Origin: Trichodelitschia bisporula
Lineage: Eukaryota > Ascomycota > Dothideomycetes > Phaeotrichales > Phaeotrichaceae
DNA length: 64,000 bases
Assembly: GCA_010356995.1 (NCBI GenBank)
Contig: ML996696.1
Coordinates: 64,364-128,363, forward strand
Reading direction: 5' to 3'
The position numbers were made by a program, and so were the translations under genes. The notes under the pieces were generated by a model. It was not told the origin of the DNA and did no database searches. It worked only from the letters and a program-made list of their open reading frames with translations. Positions 56,304 to 64,000 of this stretch are shown here, in pieces (within the stretch, counting starts at the first letter, position 1; each line of letters opens with the position of its first letter).

Positions 56304-59300
56304 ATGTCGGCTCATCCGCAAGCCGGTCATCACGATGACGGCTACGACCACCATGCAGCGCCCGGCAACGGCCAGGCCGCATACTACCAGGACGATTACT
56401 ACGACCAGAACCAAGAGTACCCGGCGCAGCAGCAGCCCGGTGGCGAGCACTACTACGACGAACAGCAAGCGGGCTTCTACACCGACCAGCAGCCTGGCTA
56501 CAACGCTCAGGACGGCTACTACGATCAGCAGCAAGGCTACCAAGGCGATGAGTACTACGACAACGCCTACTACGATCAGGCCGGCGCTCCCGGCCAGCAG
56601 CAGTACACAAATGGGTGCGTTTCATCGTGTCTCCTAAAGTGTCAACGGCTAACCGTCGCAGTGGCCAACCGAGGCGTCGCGGGCAGGACTCCGAAGAGGA
56701 CTCAGAGACGTTCAGTGACTTCACAATGAGGTCAGACGTGCATCGTACCGCGGATATGGACTACTACGGCCGCGGCGACGAGCAGTACAACAGCTATGGC
56801 GAGGCGCCGGGTGGTCGTGGCTACCGGCCCTCCTCGTCACAGGTATCGTACGGTGGCAACCGCTCTTCGGGTGCGTCGACGCCCATCTACGGCGGCGAAT
56901 TCGGTGCTGCGCTCCCCGCCGGTCAGCGATCGCGTGAGCCGTACCCAGCATGGACGCCCGAAGCGCAGATTCCGATCACCAAGGAGGAAATTGAGGACAT
57001 CTTCATGGACCTCAAGGCCAAGTTTGGCTTCCAGGGCGACAGCGTGCGTAACATGTACGACCATCTGATGACGCTGCTCGATTCGCGTGCGTCGCGCATG
57101 TCCCCGAACCAAGCTCTTCTTTCGCTTCATGCCGATTACATTGGTGGCGAGAATGCCAACTACCGTCGCTGGTATTTCGCTGCGCATCTCGACCTCGATG
57201 ATGCCGTCGGCTTCTCCAACATGACCCTCGGCAAGGGCAACCGTGCAACTCGCAAGGCCCGCAAGGCCGCCAAGGCGAAGGCAGACGCGAACCCTGAGAA
57301 CGAGGAGCAGACGCTTGAGGCACTTGAGGGCGACAACAGCCTGGAGGCGGCCGAGTACCGCTGGAGGACGCGCATGAACCGCATGTCGCAGCACGACCGC
57401 GTCCGTCAGATCGCACTGTACCTGCTGTGCTGGGGAGAGGCCAATCAGGTGCGCTTCATGCCGGAGTGCCTCTGCTTCATCTTCAAGTGTGCCGATGACT
57501 GGCTCAACTCGCCGGCCGCGGCCAACCGGCACCAGGATGCTGAGGAGTACACGTACCTCAACAATGTCATCACGCCGCTGTACCAGTACATCCGTGACCA
57601 GGGATACGAGATCCAGGATGGCAAGTACATGCGCCGCGAGCGCGACCACTCGAGCATCATCGGGTACGACGACATCAACCAGCTTTTCTGGTATCCCGAG
57701 GGCATTGAGCGTCTCGTGCTCGAGGACAAGACGCGCCTTGTGGACTTGAAGCCTGCCGAGCGCTTCGAGAAGCTCAAGGACGTCAACTGGAAGAAGTGCT
57801 TCTTCAAGACGTACAAGGAGTCGCGGTCGTGGTTCCACATGCTCGTCAATTTCAACCGTATCTGGGTCATCCACGTCACCGCTTTCTGGTTCTACACGGC
57901 CAACAATACCCCGACATTCTACACCAAGGGCTACGAGCAGGAGAAGAATCAGAATGCGCCTCGTGCGTCCCACTGGTCAGCTGTTGCTCTCGGCGGTTCT
58001 GTCGCCTGTCTCATCATGATCGCCGCTACGATTGCCGAATGGTTCTACGTCCCGCGCAAGTGGGCAGGTGCGCAGCATCTCACGAAGCGCCTGCTCTTCC
58101 TGATTGGCATGTTCGTCCTGAATATCGCGCCCAGCGTGTATATTTTCGGCTTCAATCACACGAACACGATTGCGTATGTGCTTGGTATCGTCCAGTTCTT
58201 CGTCGCCTTGGCCACGTTCCTCTTCTTCTCGATCATGCCCCTCGGCGGTCTGTTCGGCAGCTACATGATCAGCAAAAAGTCGCGTCGCTACGTTGCGAGC
58301 CAGACGTTCACTGCGAGCTGGCCGACGCTGAAGGGTAACGATATGTGGATGTCGTATGGTCTCTGGGTGCTTGTCTTCACCGCCAAGCTGGCCGAGTCCT
58401 ACTTCTTCTTGACGCTGTCGTTCCGTGACACCATGCGCATTCTGTCGATCATGGACATCCGTAACTGCCAGGTGGACGGGATTATCAAGTTCAAGCTGTG
58501 CGTCTACCAACCGAAGTTTCTGCTGGCTCTCATGTTCTTCATGGACTTGATCCTGTTCTTCCTCGACACGTATCTTTGGTTCATTCTCGTCAACACGCTC
58601 TTTTCGGTAGCCCGCTCGTTTTACCTCGGCGCCTCCATTTGGACGCCGTGGCGCAACATCTTCTCCCGGCTGCCGAAGCGTATCTACTCCAAGATCCTGG
58701 CTACCACTGACATGGAGATCAAGTACAAGCCGAAGGTGCTCATTTCCCAGATTTGGAACGCCATCGTTATCTCCATGTACCGCGAGCATCTGCTGGCTAT
58801 CGACCACGTGCAGAAGCTGCTCTACCACCAGGTGCCGTCGGAGCAGGAGGGCAAGCGCACTCTGCGTGCGCCGACCTTTTTCGTGTCGCAGGAGGACCAT
58901 TCTTTCAAGACCGAGTTCTTCCCAGCTCAGAGCGAAGCCGAGCGCCGCATTTCCTTTTTCGCACAGAGTTTGTCTACGCCAATTCCGGAGCCGGTTCCTG
59001 TCGACAACATGCCCACGTTCACGGTCATGATTCCGCACTACAGTGAGAAGATCCTCCTGTCGTTGCGCGAGATCATCCGCGAAGACGACACGTACTCCCG
59101 CGTCACGCTGCTCGAGTACCTCAAGCAACTGCACCCGCACGAGTGGGACTGCTTTGTCAAGGATACCAAGATTCTTGCCGACGAGACATCTCAGTTCAGC
59201 GGTGACATGGGGGAGAAGAGTGAAAAGGATGCGGCCCGCAGCAAGATTGACGACTTGCCGTTCTACTGCATCGGGTTCAAGTCTGCTGCTCCTGAGTACA

Positions 59301-62187
59301 CTCTCCGCACGCGTATCTGGGCTTCTCTGCGCTCGCAGACGCTGTACCGCACCATCTCCGGCTTCATGAACTACAGCCGCGCCATCAAGCTCCTGTACCG
59401 CGTCGAGAACCCCGAGGTCGTGCAGATGTTTGGCGGGAACTCGGACAAGCTGGAGCGCGAGCTCGAGCGCATGGCCCGTCGCAAGTACCGTATCATCGTC
59501 TCCATGCAGCGCTATGCCAAGTTTTTGAAAGAGGAACGCGAGAACACCGAATTCCTGCTCCGCGCGTACCCTGACCTGCAGATTGCGTACCTGGATGAGG
59601 AACCACCTCTCGTCGAGGGTGACGACCCGCGTATCTTTTCTGCGCTCATTGATGGCCACTCGGAAATTATGGAGAACGGCATGCGGCGTCCCAAGTTCCG
59701 CGTGCAGCTCTCTGGCAACCCCATTCTTGGTGACGGCAAGTCTGATAACCAGAACCACTGCATCATCTTCTACCGCGGCGAATACATCCAGCTTATCGAC
59801 GCCAATCAGGACAACTATCTTGAGGAGTGTCTCAAGATCCGCAGCGTGCTGGCCGAGTTTGAGGAGATGACCACGGATAACGTTTCGCCTTATACGCCCG
59901 GCATGGCTCCTACCGGAAAGTCCCCTGTTGCCATTCTTGGTGCCCGTGAATACGTCTTCTCGGAGAACGTTGGTATCCTCGGTGACGTCGCTGCTGGCAA
60001 GGAACAGACATTCGGTACTCTGTTTGCTCGTACCCTCGCGCAGATTGGTGGCAAGCTCCATTACGGCCATCCCGATTTCCTCAATGGCATCTTCATGACG
60101 ACTCGTGGTGGTGTGTCCAAGGCTCAGAAGGGCCTGCATCTTAACGAGGATATTTACGCCGGTATGACTGCTCTGCTCCGTGGCGGCCGCATCAAGCACT
60201 GCGAATACTACCAGTGCGGCAAGGGTCGTGATCTTGGCTTTGGTTCGATTCTCAACTTCACCACGAAGATCGGCACTGGTATGGGCGAGCAGATGCTGTC
60301 TCGCGAGTACTACTACCTTGGCACGCAACTTCCGCTTGATCGGTTCCTGTCCTTCTACTACGCGCATCCCGGCTTCCACATCAACAACTTGTTCATTATC
60401 CTCTCGGTCCAGATGTTCATGTTTGTCATGATTAACCTCGGCGCGCTGAAGCACGAGACCATCATCTGCCGGTACAACAAGAATGTCCCCATCACCGACC
60501 CGATGAAGCCCACGGGCTGCGCCAATCTGGCTCCGGTTATGGAATGGGTGCAGCACTGCGTTATCTCCATCGTCATCGTCTTCTTCATCTCCTTCGTGCC
60601 TCTCGTGGTGCAAGAGTTGACGGAGCGTGGCTTCTGGCGCGCGGCTACCCGTCTTGCCAAGCACTTCGCATCTCTGTCGCCCTTGTTCGAGGTGTTCGTT
60701 TGCCAGATCTATGCGAGCTCGCTGCATCAGGACTTGTCGTACGGCGGTGCTCGGTACATCGGTACCGGTCGTGGCTTTGCGACGGCTCGCGTTCCATTTC
60801 GCATCCTGTACTCTCGCTTTGCGGGCCCGTCCATTTACATGGGCTCACGCTTGCTGTTGATGCTTCTGTTCGCCACATGCACGGCTTGGGGTCCCTGGCT
60901 CGCCTACTTCTGGATCTCGCTGCTTGCGCTCTGCATCTCGCCGTTCCTGTTCAATCCGCATCAGTTCTCGTGGCACGACTTCTTCATCGACTACCGCGAG
61001 TACCTTCGCTGGCTGTCGCGCGGCAACACTCGCTCGCACGCTGAATCGTGGATCGGCTTCTGCCGTCTCTCGCGCACGCGTATTACGGGTTACAAGCGCA
61101 AGGTCCTCGGCGAGCCGTCCGACAAGATGTCCGGTGACGTCCCGCGTGCTCAAATTTCCAACATCTTCTTCAGCGAAGTGTTGGCTCCGATTGTCGTGGT
61201 TGTCATTACGCTATTCCCCTACCTGTTCATCAACTCCCAGGTTGGTGTGACTACCGAGAACAACCCCGACGTGGAGATCAAGCCGACCAACTCGCTGTTG
61301 CGTGTGGCCATTGTCGCGTTCGCTCCCATCGCCGTCAACGCTGGTGTCCTCACTGCCTTCTTTGGCATGGCTTGCTGTATGGGCCCGCTCCTCAGCATGT
61401 GCTGCCAGAAGTTTGGTGCGGTGCTGGCCGCCATTGCCCACGCGATTGCGGTTATCATGCTGTTCGCATTCTTCGAGGTCATGTTTTTCCTCGAAGGCTG
61501 GAACTTCTCACGCGCTATCCTGGGCATGATCGCCGTGATGTCGATTCAACGCTTCATTTACAAGCTCATCATCGCCCTTGCCCTGACTCGCGAGTTCAAG
61601 TCGGACACCGCCAATATTGCCTGGTGGACGGGCAAGTGGTACAGCATGGGTTGGCATACGATTTCGCAGCCTGGCCGTGAGTTCCTGTGCAAGATCACCG
61701 AGCTGGGCTACTTTGCAGCGGACTTTATCCTCGGACACATGCTGCTCTTCGTCATGTTCCCAGTACTCATCATTCCCATGATTGATAAGATCCACTCGGT
61801 CATGCTCTTCTGGCTGCGTCCCAGGTATGTATTTTTTCGAATGGTGTTTTAGCATATGCTAATAGCGTCTCCAGCCGTCAAATTCGCCCTCCCATCTACT
61901 CGCTCAAGCAGTCGAAGCTGCGCAAGCGCCGCGTCATTCGCTACGCTATCCTGTACTTTGTGCTGTTGGTCATCTTCATCGCGCTCATCGTCGGCCCGCT
62001 GGTGGCTAGCCGGTACATCAAGTTCAACTTCAAGGTCGCCGACCTGGTACAGCCGACTGGCCGGAACAACAACGATACCTTCTCCTCCGAGACAGGTACG
62101 GCCAACCAGAATGGCGGAGCCGCGGCTACAGATGGTGCGGCTGCGACGAGCGCTGCTGCCCGGCGTCTGTTGGTCAAGTACATGTGA
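56304..62187 (+). CDS. fks1: 1,3-beta-D-glucan synthase catalytic subunit (FKS1)
   Basis: Exons 56304-56614, 56662-61824, 61875-62187; introns 47 and 50 nt; 1928 residues, normal for FKS1. The N-terminal 110 residues are Gln/Tyr/Asp-rich. FKS1_dom1 begins [20 protein letters not shown]. Membrane helices start about residue 465 ([14 protein letters not shown]) and recur in a second block after about 1300. The central GT48 domain contains [11 protein letters not shown]-type sequence ([20 protein letters not shown]), [48 protein letters not shown]. It makes linear beta-1,3-glucan from UDP-glucose at the plasma membrane under Rho1. The echinocandin hot-spot-1 segment is FLTLSFRDT at residues 686-694; most relatives end it with Pro. 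Confidence 0.97.
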
Positions 62188-63405
62188 AGCGGTTAAATTG
62201 TTGGAAGGTGTAATTATATGCTTGGCTGTTGGGCCTTGTCAATCGCTTGGTTTATTCAACCAGCGCTGTGGATAGTGTGATTGGGGGTGGGCAAGCAAGC
62301 AAGCAACGGCGCGGCATGCGGGGGAGGGCTTAATGAAATCATACACTAGTGATCGGACTGGCTTGTTTTTGCGCTTGGTCTTGTTGGGTGCATCTTTGTG
62401 GCGCTAGGATTGATGGCGTCGGACTTGTTCATTTTTTCTTTTCTTCACGGGGAAGAGAACTTTATGGGAGAGTGTATATAGATGGTAGGCGATATTGAAT
62501 TTGTTGACGCATGGCTTTTACTCCAACGTGGTTCCAGTGAATGGTGAGGTTTGTGGTGTGGTGCTCTGCTCGGGGATGCCGTTGACTCTGCCACGCGGGT
62601 CTTCAGGTGGGTAAAGGCTAGACCTACTGCTTTTGAAGCCTCTAACCTTCGCTAGACATCCCCAACTCATTCATCCAACTGCAGTCTTCGCTCTCCACGT
62701 CAAATTTCTACAACTTCCATATTTCACGTGACACACCCTCGATGCAGCTGACAAAACTCCGAAGGTCCAGTCCTGCCAAAATCTACCCCTCACGCCTGGA
62801 ATACGAGTCGGAAATATACGTCTACGCGGGCCCCAAGGCCTAAGATAAACCACCAATCTCACTTTCCGCCGTCAGCATGTTCCGCAATCTATCGCAAACG
62901 CGCCATCGCGTGCCCCCATCCGGCATAATCAGCAACGGGTATGACGCCGATGGAAGAGCAAAGTACACTCCCAAATATCAACTCACTGCATTCGCTAAAC
63001 TGAGGCTCAAAGTGCACGGCAGCAGTTTCTCCCCAGATGCTCACGTCGATGACATCGATCTGGACCGCCATGCCGTTACTTCGAGATCCAACGCTGTAGT
63101 TCTAGTAAAATCTTAAACACATCCCGTGTCCCGCCATGTATATTGCCCAGCGCCGCATCACCTGCAACAACCTCTCGATCCACCAATCCTCCCCCGATGA
63201 ATGAGAGAGATCCGCCAATCCGCCTCCCCCCGCGCATTTATTCTCCGCAAAGGCGGCACAACCTGCCCCTTCAAGCCCTCCATCTGACCCTCCGCCCGGG
63301 CCGTGCGCGCGTCGCATCCATAAGGTTATATACCCAACGGGCGCGGTGCTCGCGCGTGCTTGCTTCACGACCACCAACCCCAGCTTCACCCATCCTACCG
63401 CCGCC
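62188..63405. other. Intergenic region (FKS1 3' flank, LPMO promoter)
   Basis: No supported gene; a 79-codon + frame at 62877 lacks support. GCAAGCAAGCAAGC direct repeats occur at about 62292. Confidence 0.5.
63326..63332 (+). promoter_or_regulatory. TATA box of the LPMO gene
   Basis: GTTATATACCC lies about 75-80 nt upstream of the ATG, nearly the same word and distance as in the small secreted-protein gene. Confidence 0.5.
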
Positions 63406-64000
63406 ATGCGACCAGACACAAGCATGACAAGCTCACTCTTGCTCGCCCTGCTGGCAAGCGTGGCCCCCCTCGCCGCGGCCCACGGCCATGTCACTGGTAT
63501 TGTGGCGGCGGGGAAGTACTTCACGGGGTATACGCCGAACTTCCAGTACATGAATCCGAAGCCCAAGGTGCCGGCGTGGAGTGCGGGGGGGTATGGGCAG
63601 GGGGGGATTGTGGCGGATGCGTATAATAAGGTATGTTCTCCTCTGGGCTGTATAAGCTCGCACTAGCTCGCCCGCTGCGCTCGTCGACACTCGCTGACAC
63701 TTGCTCGTTCCTTAGATCGACATCGTATGCCACGACAACGCAAAGCCTGGCGAAGCCTACGCCACCGTGCCCGCGGGCTCGAAGATTGATATTCAATGGT
63801 CCCCCTGGGCGGAGTCGCACCACGGGCCCGTCATGGACTATCTCGCGCCCTGCCCGGGGGACTGCCTTACCCTACGCGACGGCTCGGGGCTCAAGTTCAC
63901 TAAGATCGCGGAGAGTGGGCTGATCACGCCCGGCCCGCCGAGCAGCTACGTGTGGGCGACGGATGTGATGCGCAAACGGAACAATACGTGGAGCGTGACG
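63406..64000 (+). CDS. AA9 lytic polysaccharide monooxygenase, N-terminal part (3' end outside window)
   Basis: Exons 63406-63630 and 63716 onward, 85-nt intron (GTATGT ... CTGAC ... CTTAG). Signal peptide MTSSLLLALLASVAPLAAA is followed by HGHV, so cleavage leaves the N-terminal His1 of the copper histidine brace. YFTGYTPNFQYM, AGGYGQGGIVADAYNK, then DIVCHDNAKPGEAYATVPAG with the first Cys, SHHGPVMDYLAPCPGDCLT supplying the second copper His region, and SYVWATDVMRKRNNTWSV match AA9 (former GH61). Copper-dependent oxidative cleavage of cellulose or other glucans outside the cell. The start may be the second Met (63424). Confidence 0.92.

Noticed and set aside
57977-60727. 916-codon open frame on the minus strand
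   Set aside because: Exactly antisense to the FKS1 coding exon; its Arg/His/Leu-rich composition is the mirror of a GC-rich gene with strong codon bias.

Overview
The window reads as nuclear DNA of a filamentous ascomycete (Pezizomycotina). Genes are GC-rich and cut by short introns, mostly 44-97 nt, with GTAAGT/GTACGT-type donors, CTAAC/CTGAC branch sites and CAG/TAG acceptors. The gene set includes a RID/Masc1-type cytosine methyltransferase (the RIP gene), an EthD-domain protein, an AA9 LPMO, a BCK1-type MAPKKK, a metacaspase and an FKS1 glucan synthase. The exact class cannot be fixed from the sequence; Dothideomycetes is a guess. Gene models below are spliced by eye from reading frame, splice signals and family knowledge.

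Left part (1-22 kb). A partial FAD monooxygenase is followed by a tiny three-exon secreted cysteine protein, then a run of catabolic-type genes: a secreted EthD protein, a putative cyclase and an SDR. Next come an atypical kinase with an Arg/Asp-rich repeat tail, a small protein with an MGCC acylation-type N-terminus, a membrane prolyl-4-hydroxylase-like oxygenase, and a CorA-like transporter whose last exon is duplicated in tandem and which has decayed relatives nearby. A hypothetical acidic repeat protein broken by one stop closes this part. The spacers are long, rich in local tandem duplications, and look like accessory, fast-evolving DNA.

Middle (22-34 kb). Housekeeping genes return: eIF3k, a PDCD2/Tsr4 ribosome-biogenesis factor, divergently the RID methyltransferase with SUMO-interaction-like motifs at both ends, then a 3.4-kb repeat-rich spacer and a metacaspase with an unusually long 705-nt intron.

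Right part (35-64 kb). Several cell-surface genes lie together: BCK1 (cell-wall-integrity MAPKKK), an aldo/keto reductase, a large Ser-rich secreted GH128-like glucanase that is interrupted several times, a GPI-anchored GH72 beta-1,3-glucanosyltransferase, an 8.1-kb spacer holding traces of decayed coding sequence, the FKS1 beta-1,3-glucan synthase, and an AA9 LPMO cut by the right edge. FKS1 makes beta-1,3-glucan, GH72 remodels it, the GH128-like protein would bind or cut it, and BCK1 signals wall stress.

No rRNA, convincing tRNA, CRISPR array, transposon or virus-derived element was recognised.
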